Assembly: GCA_945874225.1 (NCBI GenBank)
Contig: CAMCFT010000021.1
Location: 1 to 63,345 of the forward strand
Direction of reading: 5' to 3'
Length of the DNA stretch: 63,345 nucleotides
DNA from: Flavobacterium psychrophilum
GTDB lineage: Bacteria > Bacteroidota > Bacteroidia > Flavobacteriales > Flavobacteriaceae
Numbering within the stretch: position 1 is the first letter of the stretch; each line of letters opens with the position of its first letter. The position numbers were made by a program, and so were the translations under genes. Below the pieces are notes generated by a model that worked only from the letters and a program-made list of their open reading frames with translations, was not told the origin of the DNA and searched no databases. Positions 25,198 to 34,237 of this stretch are shown in pieces.

Positions 25198-26251
25198 TGC
25201 TATAATTACTAGGGTTAAAAAAATATTTTGGATTTAAGTAAGTCCATATTAAGCCTATTTTAATTTATTTGGTATTTGAGTGGCACTATTTAATGTGTTC
25301 TTTTAATATTGTCTATATGATGCTACTTTGCGCTTTCAGTTTTTGACGTTATGAACGATAAAAAGAAATAAACAATTTCCCTCGCGCGTAAACACTAATG
25401 CTATCTTTTTACAAAAAGATAATCATAAAGATACTGATAATTAGACATTTAAATATAATTTTTTTATTGCGTCACTTCGATAGAAAAAAAAATTTGGTTT
25501 ATGGTCATGAAGTTGAGAGTATACAAGGATTTGCGACGTACGGGATAAATAAGAAAACCAAATTATTTAGGGGTATAGGGATTATTTTCAGCGTTTTTCA
25601 GCATGATTTTCAGGATTTTAGATCAATACTAATTCTTAATTTATTAAAATAGTGTACCACAATTTTAGAACAGTGGTTGTGGTTTGTATTGAATATATGA
25701 GAATAAGCTATAGAAAAAGTTTATATTCTTAACTTTTTATGCGGTTAAAGTCAGCAAGTCCAGGTTCGTGAGAGTGCCGAGCTGCGCTCGCAATGACGAA
25801 TAGTCCCGGTGACTGCAGATTGGGAGTGAAAGCGGCATTTGAAAGCCATTCACAATAAGAATATTTTGTAGATTCAACTTTTTAGTCCCGCTTTGGTGTG
25901 ACTTTTTTATGTGCAAAGTAAAATTAAGTAAGAATGGATTATTTTAAACAGGAATATTAGTAGTTAATTTTTCACTTCGAGGTATAGCTATTTGTGCTTT
26001 TTGTACATTTTTTTAATGAATTTTCAATAAAAATTTAGGTTAATTGTGATTATTATTTAAACATAAATCAAAAAAATATGCTATTAGCTTTGTTATTGTT
26101 GGTTTTTAATCAGTTTAAGGGTATTTGACACTTGACAAAATACATATAGTATAGTCTGTTATCTAATTCATCATTTCTATTTTATAAAAATAATTTACAA
26201 GCAAATGAAATAATTTTTCAAACATTGTAACAAAATCTTTTATTAGAAGTA
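25198..26251. other. Gene-free AT-rich region
   Basis: About 1.05 kb without a convincing gene. The only ORF of note (25398-25652, 84 codons) has a composition typical of random AT-rich DNA. Around 25770-25850 is a GC-richer stretch (GAGCTGCGCTCGCAATGACG) of a kind dispersed in Flavobacterium intergenic DNA. I see no RNA gene. Confidence 0.5.
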
Positions 26252-26259
26252 TAACTTTG
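26252..26259 (+). promoter_or_regulatory. -7 element for the vWA gene
   Basis: TAACTTTG matches TAnnTTTG, with a TTG at 26225-26227 upstream (spacing 24 bp, slightly long). It lies 60 bp before the ATG of the vWA gene. Confidence 0.45.
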
Positions 26260-26319
26260 ATAAGGGATGTTTATTCCTTTACTATTTCTGAATTTTAAAA
26301 TCCTTAAAACCAATATATA

Positions 26320-27000
26320 ATGCAAAACAAACATCAGGTTCACAATTTGATTATTTTAGACGAGAGCGGTTCTATGAGTTCAATTAAATCTTTAATAATT
26401 AGTGGTTTTAATGAATTGGTTCAATCTGTAAAAGGAATTGAAGTGCAGTTTCCAGGACAGGAACATCTAATTTCAATGGTGTCATTCAATGATTTAAATA
26501 ATAAAATTCTTCATTTCATTGACCCAGTCAATAAATTGGATGCCATTAATGACAGTTCTTACAATCCTGCTTCTATGACGCCACTTTATGATGCTATGGG
26601 ATTTAGTATTTCAAAATTAAAACAACATTTGGAAGGAAAAGAAAATTACAGCGTATTGGTCACTATTCTTACCGATGGGGAAGAAAATGCTTCCAAGGAG
26701 TATACTGGTTTAGCGATTAAGAATCTAGTGGATGAATTAAAACACCAAAATTGGACTTTCACTTATATTGGTGCCGACCATGATGTTGAAAAAATGGCAG
26801 CCAGTATGAATATTCATAACACAATGTCATTTGATAAAAATGACCAAGATATTAAGCGAATGTTTGCTAGCGAGACTTCGTCAAGAGTGAAATTTAGTTT
26901 AAACATTAGTAACGGAGAACCTGATAATAATGATTTTTATTCTAAATTAGAAAATAATAAAATAAAAAAGGTTGGGTTTTGGAATAAGTTGATTTCTTGA
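26320..27000 (+). CDS. von Willebrand factor A domain protein (TerY-like)
   Basis: 226 aa, almost entirely one vWA domain. The metal-binding MIDAS residues are all present: D14-x-S16-x-S18 (LDESGSM), T87 (SMTPLYDAM) and D119 (ILTDGEE). No signal peptide, so it is cytoplasmic, like TerY and the vWA partners of MoxR-type ATPases. Family knowledge: such domains bind a protein partner through the metal ion. No MoxR gene is adjacent; a membrane-anchored gene and a sigma-factor gene follow on the same strand. Confidence 0.85.
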   Translation: MQNKHQVHNLIILDESGSMSSIKSLIISGFNELVQSVKGIEVQFPGQEHLISMVSFNDLNNKILHFIDPVNKLDAINDSSYNPASMTPLYDAMGFSISKLKQHLEGKENYSVLVTILTDGEENASKEYTGLAIKNLVDELKHQNWTFTYIGADHDVEKMAASMNIHNTMSFDKNDQDIKRMFASETSSRVKFSLNISNGEPDNNDFYSKLENNKIKKVGFWNKLIS

Positions 27001-27030
27001 AAAATTAAATATTAATCTTAAAGTATAATT

Positions 27031-27780
27031 ATGAATAGAATAGCTGAGTTTTATGAATCAAATCATTTGTTAATATTAATAGTTCTTATTATTGTTTTTG
27101 GAATTTATATAAAGTACACAAAACATAGAAATCGTTATATAGTATCATCAGAAAACAAAACCGTTGAAGAGGAAGAGATTGAAGACAACAAGATAACTAC
27201 TTGGAGCACCATTGAATTAAAATATATTTTAACAAGTGAGGTAGTTAATTTTAGAATTTCAGAAAATCAATCGAATAAATATAAAAATAAATTAGAAATT
27301 AGAAGACTCCATTATAAAAATCCACTAGCAGTTTCTCTATTAGAAAAAACAACTGGTGATATAATAAAATATAAAATTAATGAGTTAGATGAAAATTATA
27401 TTTATGTTGAAGTACTAAATGTCAACAATAATTTATTCACTGATGAAGAAATTGCAATGTATGGAAATAATGATTTGAAATCAGAAGAAGTTCATAAAAA
27501 AACACAATCAACAGAAAAATTAGTAATTATGGAATCAACAAGTGAAATTGAAAGAAGTAATCGTTTCTTTATTAGAAGAAATAGATTAGGTGAAAATATC
27601 ATTGTTGAATTTAAGGATGTTCACGGTGTCATTTGGCAATATAACCACGATTTAGTTTATGGAAAATTGAAAAATCGTTATGACACAATGCCATGTTTTA
27701 TTAAATATAATTGTTATACTAGCAGCGATACTGTTCCTACATATGTTCAAGAATTGGACTGTGTAAAAATTATTATATAG
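27031..27780 (+). CDS. Membrane-anchored hypothetical protein
   Basis: 249 aa. One transmembrane helix at ~13-30 (LLILIVLIIVFGIYIKYT), a short acidic linker (VEEEEIEDN), then a cytoplasmic mixed domain with no motif I can name; the C-terminal ~80 aa are beta-rich (IIVEFKDVHGVIWQYNHDLVYG). It begins 30 bp after the vWA gene and is likely cotranscribed with it. Confidence 0.75.
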   Translation: MNRIAEFYESNHLLILIVLIIVFGIYIKYTKHRNRYIVSSENKTVEEEEIEDNKITTWSTIELKYILTSEVVNFRISENQSNKYKNKLEIRRLHYKNPLAVSLLEKTTGDIIKYKINELDENYIYVEVLNVNNNLFTDEEIAMYGNNDLKSEEVHKKTQSTEKLVIMESTSEIERSNRFFIRRNRLGENIIVEFKDVHGVIWQYNHDLVYGKLKNRYDTMPCFIKYNCYTSSDTVPTYVQELDCVKIII

Positions 27781-27859
27781 TCTTGCTAAATAAAATCAAG
27801 ATGAAGTACTAATAGAATTCAAAATTATCAATTCAATTATTAACTCTAAACCATTTCTT

Positions 27860-28390
27860 ATGATTCAACAAATCAACGCTGCAAAATTAGGCAATCAAAG
27901 AGCTTTTACTCATTTATGGGATTTTTATTGGAAAGGCGTTTATGGTTTTATGTTGAAGCGCACTAAGAATGAGGCGTTTGCCAAAGAGATTACTGATGAA
28001 ACTTTATCAAGAGCTTTTGTCAAAATTAATACCTATAAATCGGAATATGAGTTCAAAACTTGGTTGATTGCCATTGCAAAAAATGTGCATTTTAATTTAA
28101 ATAATAAGAAAGTATTAATGTTTTTAGAAATATCGGATAGAGATTGCTATATCGCCGACACAACTCCTTCACCAGAGGATGAATTGATAATTATGGAAAA
28201 TCATTTGTGGTTCCTGAAATCTTTTAACCAACTTAAACCCCATTTCCAGGAAGTATTTCTGTTGCAAGACGAGGGGATGAGCTATAAGGAGATTGTTGAA
28301 AAAACGGGATATTCACTTGGTAATGTGAAAGCAAAACTAAGTCGAGCTAAGGGGGAATTGGCCTATCTCATTCAGAAACAAAACATATAG
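27860..28390 (+). CDS. RNA polymerase sigma factor, ECF-like
   Basis: 176 aa. Region 2 is visible at ~14-70 (AFTHLWDFYWKGVYGFMLKRT ... EFKTWLIAIAKNVHFN) and region 4 at ~118-170 (LKPHFQEVFLLQDEGMSYKEIVEKTGYSLGNVKAKLSRAK). No anti-sigma gene is adjacent, though the membrane protein 79 bp upstream could act as one; nothing in the sequence proves it. Its target promoters cannot be told. It may direct neighbouring accessory genes. Confidence 0.88.
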   Translation: MIQQINAAKLGNQRAFTHLWDFYWKGVYGFMLKRTKNEAFAKEITDETLSRAFVKINTYKSEYEFKTWLIAIAKNVHFNLNNKKVLMFLEISDRDCYIADTTPSPEDELIIMENHLWFLKSFNQLKPHFQEVFLLQDEGMSYKEIVEKTGYSLGNVKAKLSRAKGELAYLIQKQNI

Positions 28391-28692
28391 TTAGTCATAC
28401 TAGTTTGACATTTAAATATCTGAAAATTTTAAACATAATTAACCGGAAATAAACTAATATTTTCATCTGATTTTTTTAAATTCTACAATACTATTTCTCC
28501 ATTGACTCACCTACGTTCAATAAACGCCTTACACATATCATTTTATGAATTAAAATTACTTTTTAAATCGAGTTTTTTATTTGACAAAACAGTTACAAAT
28601 GTTTTGTGATTTTAAAAAAATACCCAAATGTGGAAAACCATAAAAAATCCCGTTTTTAATCAGTGAAATTTATAAATAAAAAAAATAGTATT

Positions 28693-29598
28693 ATGAAAAA
28701 GACAGTAATTGTTATTCTATTGTTCTTAACCTCATTTTCTTATAGTCAAACTGCTGAAGATTATTTTCAAAGTGGATTGAAAAAGAGAGAATTAAACGAT
28801 TATCAAGGCGCCATTTTAGATTTCACTAAGGCCATAGAAATTAAACCAAATGCCAATTTATATTTTGACAGGGGAATTGCTAAGAAAAATATAGGAGACT
28901 ATCAGGGTGCCATATTAGATTACACCCAAAGTATCGAATTAGATTCCGGGTATGGTGTTACTTATTACAACAGAGGTCTTGCAAAAGATGATTTAGAAAA
29001 CTACCAGGACGCCATAGCTGATTATTCTATAGCGATAGAATTAAATCCAGACAATAGTGATGCCTATTTTAACAGAGCTGTCGATAAACGCATATTAGGA
29101 GATGCCAAAGGCGCTCTAGCCGATTATTCTAAATCCGATGAGTTGAAACCAAACGAAAGTAATGTTTTTTTGGGTATGGGGTTAGCCAAATATGATTTAG
29201 AAGATTATCAAGGAGCTATTGCTGATTACACTAAGGCTATCGAGTTGAATCCAAACGAAATGAAAGCGTTTAATAACAGAGGGATGGCTAAATTTGATAC
29301 AGAAGATTATCAAGGAGCAATTGCTGATTATTCAAAAGCTATTGAACTGAATCCGAATATTATAAACGCTTATTTTAATAGAGGCAATGCCAAGGGAAGA
29401 ATAGAAGATTATGAAGGCGCTGTTATAGATTTTACTATGGCAATAACATTGAATCCAAATGATAGTGATTCGCATTTTGCCAGAGGGGATACTCAACACA
29501 ACCTGGGGCAAACTGACAAAGCCTGTTTGGATTGGCGTAAAGCACAAGAATTAGGAAATACAGATGCTTCTAACAGGATTAAGAAATATTGTGAATGA
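28693..29598 (+). CDS. Exported tetratricopeptide repeat protein
   Basis: 301 aa from the ATG at 28693; a GTG at 28663 would add ten residues in front of a good signal peptide (MKKTVIVILLFLTSFSYSQ). The rest is about eight 34-residue TPR units, recognisable by the recurring YQGAI.DYTKAIELNP and A..NRG.AK patterns. Several units are nearly identical, so they arose by recent internal duplication. TPR solenoids bind other proteins; the partner is unknown. It follows the sigma-factor gene by 302 bp with no gene between, and likely has its own promoter. Confidence 0.85.
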   Translation: MKKTVIVILLFLTSFSYSQTAEDYFQSGLKKRELNDYQGAILDFTKAIEIKPNANLYFDRGIAKKNIGDYQGAILDYTQSIELDSGYGVTYYNRGLAKDDLENYQDAIADYSIAIELNPDNSDAYFNRAVDKRILGDAKGALADYSKSDELKPNESNVFLGMGLAKYDLEDYQGAIADYTKAIELNPNEMKAFNNRGMAKFDTEDYQGAIADYSKAIELNPNIINAYFNRGNAKGRIEDYEGAVIDFTMAITLNPNDSDSHFARGDTQHNLGQTDKACLDWRKAQELGNTDASNRIKKYCE

Positions 29599-29947
29599 TG
29601 GTGTGTTTTGTTGTGTGAAGTAAACCGCCCGAAAGGATTGGCTTTGTCGAATTTGATTTCGTCAGCCTGCCTGTCAGCAGACAGGTCGCCACGTTCTTGT
29701 TATTTTGGGGTGAGGAGGGGGGCTTTATTTTACTTTTATATAGACCACATGGGAATGATAACTAGTTTTATTTTAATTCTTATTAAATTAATCCGGATAC
29801 CGGCAAACCATTGAAACCAATTGCGGAATATATGATTAATAAGTATGTTTTGAGATAATAGATTCAATCCTTCGAGATTAGTATATCTTGTTTATTGTAT
29901 AGTACACTTCAAAAATAGTTGTCTTCAAATAATTTGCTTATATTAAT
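29599..29947. other. Intergenic region with a dispersed hairpin
   Basis: No gene supported. At 29667-29691 there is CCTGCCTGTCAGCAGACAGG, a short hairpin (CCTGTC/GACAGG) of a type repeated in Flavobacterium genomes. The region separates the plus-strand TPR gene from a converging minus-strand gene, so it may end both transcripts. Confidence 0.45.
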
Positions 29948-30592
29948 TTAATTATCATCGTCTTTATTTTTCTCTTCATTTCGTCTTAATAATTCTGAAA
30001 AAACGAATACAGGGTCATCGCCCGTTTCTAATAAAGTTTTAAAGGACCAAAAAACGTCCTTGGTTATTTTAAAATGTCTTGTAAGATCCTCATCAATTTC
30101 ACCATCAAAAAGCATATAAGTTATTAAATCACCCGAATGTGTATACCCTACATAGTTGTATTTTGTACTTACTATAACAACCCCAAAACTTAATAAACTA
30201 TTAAAGTGAGCGGCTAATAGCAATAGGTCATTGCTTTTATCTTCATCAAATTCACTCAATATTATGCTAGTGAATGCTAATTTTCCCTCCTTAACGGTGT
30301 AGTTAAAGTTTAAAATATTTTTTTCATCAACACTGAATGAGGTTTCAATTCGCTTTTCTGTTTCATATTGACCAAAAGTCCAACCTTTTTTTTGGTTGTA
30401 TTTAATAAGGTCTTTCCAAACAAATTCAGATCGTTTTTCTACATTTAAAATTCTGTAAAAACGTTTAAAAGTATATTTAATTTTGATGAAAAAGTGAGTA
30501 ATCCATTTCATAATATTATTTTTAAAAAAATTATATAATACTGGAAAAAAGCTTAGCATTCCAATAAGAACTATTATTCTAATTATATCCAT
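29948..30592 (-). CDS. Hypothetical protein, possible YbjN-like fold
   Basis: 214 aa. A hydrophobic N-terminus (~4-22) is probably a membrane anchor, followed by a basic stretch and, from ~60, an alpha/beta domain. The part LLLLAAHFNSLLSFGVVIVSTKYNYVGY ... HFKITKDVFWSFKTLLETGDDPV resembles YbjN / type III chaperone-like domains, which is a weak comparison from memory. C-terminus is acidic. Last gene of a minus-strand run, with a 136-bp gap to the gene upstream. Confidence 0.65.
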   Translation of the reverse strand: MDIIRIIVLIGMLSFFPVLYNFFKNNIMKWITHFFIKIKYTFKRFYRILNVEKRSEFVWKDLIKYNQKKGWTFGQYETEKRIETSFSVDEKNILNFNYTVKEGKLAFTSIILSEFDEDKSNDLLLLAAHFNSLLSFGVVIVSTKYNYVGYTHSGDLITYMLFDGEIDEDLTRHFKITKDVFWSFKTLLETGDDPVFVFSELLRRNEEKNKDDDN

Positions 30593-30728
30593 AAATAGCT
30601 ATTTTTGCTAGTTTTTTTCTTAACTTTTTTTTGCTAGATAAATCAACTAGTCTATTATATGCAAACAGTCATTTCAATCAAATTTTAAAAACATCAATTT
30701 TGAATTCTTAATTCCCTCGAAAAACAAT

Positions 30729-31115
30729 TTAATGGTTTTGTTTGATTTTAAATAAGTAGTGTATAAAACTTATTAATAGCCAAATAATAGAAAATAAAAT
30801 CAGCCCCTTTAAATTAGAATAAACATCTTCCTTGTCAAATCGACCGTGTATTCTTTTACCAAAGAATTTATTAGAATACTGTTGAGAAAATTCTATTATT
30901 ACCCCAAATAAAAAAAGAAAAATAAATATAAAAAGTTGTCTCTTTACAAATAAAACATTTAAAAATAGAGCGGCAATAAAATAAAACATCGAATGTAATT
31001 CTTTATCATAATGTTTGAATACTACAGGAAGTTTAATCATAAAACCCACAATTGCAATTGAAAAACAAATGAATGTAATTATTAATTTATGATATTCTTT
31101 AAACTTTATTTCCAT
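30729..31115 (-). CDS. VanZ-like integral membrane protein
   Basis: 128 aa with four predicted membrane helices. The family pattern is present: KxxHS at the second helix (DKELHSMFYFIAALFLNVLF), E-x-x-Q in the third (GVIIEFSQQYSN) and D-x-x-x-N-x-x-G at the end of the loop (KEDVYSNLKGL). VanZ-like proteins sit in the inner membrane; the namesake gives low-level teicoplanin resistance, but most relatives have unknown roles. Its neighbour is an L,D-transpeptidase, so a cell-envelope role is reasonable. Confidence 0.75.
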   Translation of the reverse strand: MEIKFKEYHKLIITFICFSIAIVGFMIKLPVVFKHYDKELHSMFYFIAALFLNVLFVKRQLFIFIFLFLFGVIIEFSQQYSNKFFGKRIHGRFDKEDVYSNLKGLILFSIIWLLISFIHYLFKIKQNH

Positions 31116-31207
31116 AATATGTTTACCCTTGTTTGTGTTTTCAATGTTAATAAATCAACTCTTTTATGACGAATGCAATCGAAACTTTCTAAAAACAATA
31201 ATTTGAT

Positions 31208-31744
31208 TTATGGTACAATTTCGATTGTTGTGCCTATTTTAATATGTTTGAACAGTTCTTCCATCTCACTATTTGTAACAGCAATACATCCATTTGTCCA
31301 ATCGAAACAAGTGTGAAACCTGCCAATAAATCCTAATCCATTCATCATCCCGTGTATTTTTATATCACCACCAGTTGGCTTACCAAATCGTTTTGCATTT
31401 GCAATATCGTTATTATTAGGGTACGAAATACCTAAGTTTTTATACGCAATACTGTTAGGGTTTCTGGCATTTATATGATACTCCCCTTCAGGGGTTTTAT
31501 TATCTCCTTGAAAATGTTTTGCACCTTTTGGATTTTTTCCTAATGCAATTTTATAAACCTTTATTAATTTATTAGCTGAATAAGCGTAGAGTTTTCGTTC
31601 TGATTTGTCAACTTTAATAAAATCTATTTTTGAATTTAATGTATTAGTCAATTTTAGGTTCAAAAAATAATATGCACCTAGTAATATTAAAATAATAATC
31701 ACAAATATGATACTTTTTTTTACTCCGAAATTAACTATTTTCAT
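31208..31744 (-). CDS. L,D-transpeptidase (YkuD) family protein
   Basis: 178 aa. One N-terminal membrane helix (~10-28) anchors a periplasmic YkuD domain. The catalytic signature is intact: IKIHGMMNGLGF upstream, then HTCFDWTNGCIAVTN, matching HxxxxxxTxGCIxv with the active Cys. The start IKVDKSERKLYAYS is also family-typical. Reaction: makes or edits 3-3 crosslinks in peptidoglycan, or attaches proteins to it. It is a stand-alone gene in the minus-strand run, with gaps of about 90 bp on both sides. Confidence 0.88.
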   Translation of the reverse strand: MKIVNFGVKKSIIFVIIILILLGAYYFLNLKLTNTLNSKIDFIKVDKSERKLYAYSANKLIKVYKIALGKNPKGAKHFQGDNKTPEGEYHINARNPNSIAYKNLGISYPNNNDIANAKRFGKPTGGDIKIHGMMNGLGFIGRFHTCFDWTNGCIAVTNSEMEELFKHIKIGTTIEIVP

Positions 31745-31830
31745 CTGTTATTTAAATTAAAATAATATAATTTAATGCTTTTACTACTGTATGTTTTCTG
31801 CAAATTTGAATTTTTCCTTAATAGAATTTC

Positions 31831-32628
31831 TTAATTCAAGGAAAATTCAAACCAAATTGGAATATGGTCTGAAATCATTCGGGCTTCCTTCAATGAATTG
31901 AAATTTTTGTAAAAAGGGAGTATACCAGAATTTTGTTTCTTAATTTTTGTATTATAAAACATATTATCAAATTCAGAAGATAGGCAATCTCCATTAACAC
32001 ATTCCTTTTTTAAGGAAGTTTTTTGATTTACTAGTATCGGTAAATAGCCCATTTTCTTCAAAGGATTAAAAACCGTATGCGATTGTGGACAATTGAAATC
32101 ACCAACAAAAATTAGATTCAATGTTGGGTATTCAGCTGGTAAAAATTTAAAATATTTTATCTCCGTTTCGGGTTGCATTTTCTTGGTAATGGCATGAAAA
32201 GTAACCACCGTAAATTGTTTGTTTTCATATTGAAAAGTACAGAAGTAAGGTTCGCGGTCAATCTCCAAATGATATTTTAATTCTAGCCAAGCTTTCCCAA
32301 TTTTCTTAACTCTGGCCGTTTTCCATATAAAAGCATACCGTTCCGTTTTGTAGGCATTACTGCTGGTGGGGTCGCTAATGGTGTAATCCCATTTTGCTCC
32401 TTTCCGGTTCAGTTCGTCGGCCAATCTGGCTACAGCCTGAGCGCCGCCATCGCCTGCTACGACTTCTTGAATGGCAACAACATCAAAGTTTTTGATGGTA
32501 TTAGCAATAAAAGTAATCTCGCTGTTTGATTTAGATTTTCCAAAGTTTTCGAGGTTCCAGGAAATGAGTTTGGGTTGGGAAAATAAAGTAGTGGTAAAAA
32601 GTAAAAGTAATAGGAATATTTTTTTCAT
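31831..32628 (-). CDS. Secreted endonuclease/exonuclease/phosphatase family protein
   Basis: 265 aa. Signal peptide (MKKIFLLLLLFTTTLFSQ) then a DNase-I-like fold: ISWNLENFG (metal/Asn), AIQEVV (catalytic Glu), IFVGDFNCPQ (D and N) and the terminal MISDHIPIWFEF (His). Family members cut phosphodiesters in DNA, lipids or inositol phosphates; export and the AIQEV / SDH pattern favour an extracellular nuclease. It begins 1 bp after the stop of the DUF6804-like gene, so both belong to one transcript. Confidence 0.88.
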   Translation of the reverse strand: MKKIFLLLLLFTTTLFSQPKLISWNLENFGKSKSNSEITFIANTIKNFDVVAIQEVVAGDGGAQAVARLADELNRKGAKWDYTISDPTSSNAYKTERYAFIWKTARVKKIGKAWLELKYHLEIDREPYFCTFQYENKQFTVVTFHAITKKMQPETEIKYFKFLPAEYPTLNLIFVGDFNCPQSHTVFNPLKKMGYLPILVNQKTSLKKECVNGDCLSSEFDNMFYNTKIKKQNSGILPFYKNFNSLKEARMISDHIPIWFEFSLN

Positions 32629-32931
32629 TTACTTTTTTGTTTTGTTTTGTGGTGTGAATATAGATACTAATAAACAAACCCCAACAAAGACATCTACTAT
32701 ATTCCATAGTGTTCTGCCTAAGGCTATTTTAACAAAGGGCTGGAATAAAATTGCTAAAGCTAAATAGACAAACACTTCATTTTTATTGTTTTTTCCATTG
32801 GTTGAATATGCAAGGTAGGCAAAACCAATCATTGCAATAAATCGAACAATTTGATAGAAGCCATAGGGCATATTAAGGGGGCAAATAATTAGCAAAATAG
32901 CTATTATTAGTTTTAATAAATTGATATTCAT
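32629..32931 (-). CDS. DUF6804-like small membrane protein (copy 2)
   Basis: 100 aa, three or four membrane helices. Paralogue of 13364-13663: both contain MPYG.YQ.VRFI, GFAYLAYS, VFVY-type third helix, AILFQPF.KIALGRT and WN.VD. In each locus it stands at the edge of a large Hsp70-containing system. Here it is 121 bp downstream of the retropepsin gene and directly upstream of the DNase-I-like gene. Function unknown. Confidence 0.8.
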   Translation of the reverse strand: MNINLLKLIIAILLIICPLNMPYGFYQIVRFIAMIGFAYLAYSTNGKNNKNEVFVYLALAILFQPFVKIALGRTLWNIVDVFVGVCLLVSIFTPQNKTKK

Positions 32932-33052
32932 ATTATTTCACAAGAATATAATGATAATATTTTTTTTATGTAAATAAATTTCAAAAAGAATCTTTTTGAT
33001 TATCTATTAATTTGAAATTAAGCAAAATTAAATGTTATAATTTAGGGAAAAA

Positions 33053-33628
33053 TTATTCAAAAGTAATTTCACTTTTTTCGTAATTGATTGAAACTTTACC
33101 GAATTGTGCCAAAGCTGATTGACCTAACAATAAAGGGGCATCTACATTATGGACAATTGATGCTTTCACATTTTTCAGGGTTCTATTCCCTAATTTTACA
33201 GTTCGAAGATTAATGATAGTACCTTCTGCTATACTACCATCGGCAATTTGAAATTGCTGTGACCCTAAAATATCCTCTTTTAAAAGTTTACCTTGTTTGT
33301 ATAAAAACATTGCCTCTACATCTGAAATAGTAATATCAGATGCTCCTGTATCAAAAATAAAGTTCATATTACTTCCATTAATTTCAACTGGAACCTTGTA
33401 TACACCAGATTCTTTGGTCATTTTTATTGTGAATTCATCAAATGATTCCCGTTCTTCTCGATTTGGATTTTCCTGTTCAACAATTATAGGATTTTCATTT
33501 TCAATACGATTGTTAGTTTTACTTTTGTTTTCAAGTAAACGTTTTCTACCTGAATGAGTACATCCTTCGCATCCAGAAAATGAGATAGAAAGAATATACA
33601 CGAGTAATAAAAAAAAAAATTTATTCAT
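33053..33628 (-). CDS. Retropepsin-like aspartic protease lipoprotein
   Basis: 191 aa from the ATG at 33628 (an ATG at 33637 adds three residues). Lipoprotein signal with lipobox Phe-Ser-Gly-Cys at the end of the hydrophobic run (ILSISFSGC). After a charged linker comes a single retropepsin domain: VPVEINGSNMNFIFDTGASD with the catalytic Asp-Thr-Gly, then a flap-like region and the typical LLLGQSALAQFGKVSINYEK. Such proteins work as dimers. Its closest visible relative is the C-terminal domain of the 684-aa TPR protein at 44321-46375. It is the last gene of the motor/tubulin operon and overlaps the MotB-like gene by 8 bp. It could cleave a partner in the periplasm. Confidence 0.82.
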   Translation of the reverse strand: MNKFFFLLLVYILSISFSGCEGCTHSGRKRLLENKSKTNNRIENENPIIVEQENPNREERESFDEFTIKMTKESGVYKVPVEINGSNMNFIFDTGASDITISDVEAMFLYKQGKLLKEDILGSQQFQIADGSIAEGTIINLRTVKLGNRTLKNVKASIVHNVDAPLLLGQSALAQFGKVSINYEKSEITFE

Positions 33629-34235
33629 TTGTGTCAAGTTTTCCGATTTTTGGTATTATTTGTATTAAGAATTGTTGGTTTTTGTATTCCATTCTGCCAG
33701 TATGACGACCCACCCCTCTTACACCACTGCCCGCAATTTGCAGTTCGCAAATATCAGGGTCGAAATAAATGTTATTGTCTTCCCATAATTTGAATAGTGA
33801 AAAAGCTCTTTCATAGCTTAAAACATCATTTTTGGAATATCTAAAGGCTGAAGACATTCCTTCAATAATAATCATATATTTAATTTCTTGACCTATATAT
33901 TTTGTTTTAAGTGTTTCAATAAGTCTTTGAATATCTTTTCCTACATCAATTAAGTATTGTTTGTTTTCTACAGGTATTTCGCTTGATTTAGCTCGAAACT
34001 GAATTTGTTCATTTAAAGAAAATCTCTTATATACGTCTTGATAATGGAAATAATTAGGGTTTAATTCTTTAACTGAATTTTGAATTTCTACAATACGTTT
34101 CAATTGTTCCTCAGTTGTTTTCTGCTGTCTTTTCATCATAGCAATTGCTAATACAAACAATACAAGCATAATAAAGAACAGACTAGTCATTAAATCAGCA
34201 TAACTAGTCCAGAAAATTTTGGCTCTTTTAGGCAT
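33621..34235 (-). CDS. MotB/ZorB-like protein with OmpA-type C-terminus
   Basis: 204 aa. One N-terminal transmembrane helix preceded by the MotB hallmark SYADLMTSLFFIMLVLF, where D14 is in the position of the proton-carrying Asp of MotB and ZorB. The C-terminal ~110 aa have the OmpA peptidoglycan-binding layout (IIIEGMSS...RAFSLFKLWEDN...LQIAGSG). In flagellar and Zorya motors such a protein forms the ion channel core with a MotA-like partner and is fixed to the cell wall. The MotA-like gene lies 2 bp upstream. Length is a little short of ZorB. Confidence 0.85.
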   Translation of the reverse strand: MPKRAKIFWTSYADLMTSLFFIMLVLFVLAIAMMKRQQKTTEEQLKRIVEIQNSVKELNPNYFHYQDVYKRFSLNEQIQFRAKSSEIPVENKQYLIDVGKDIQRLIETLKTKYIGQEIKYMIIIEGMSSAFRYSKNDVLSYERAFSLFKLWEDNNIYFDPDICELQIAGSGVRGVGRHTGRMEYKNQQFLIQIIPKIGKLDTNE

Positions 34236-34237
34236 AT

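Noticed and set aside
25398..25652. 84-codon plus-strand ORF
   Set aside because: Ile/Lys/Phe-rich with no motif, in a gene-free AT-rich stretch; no promoter or neighbour supports it.
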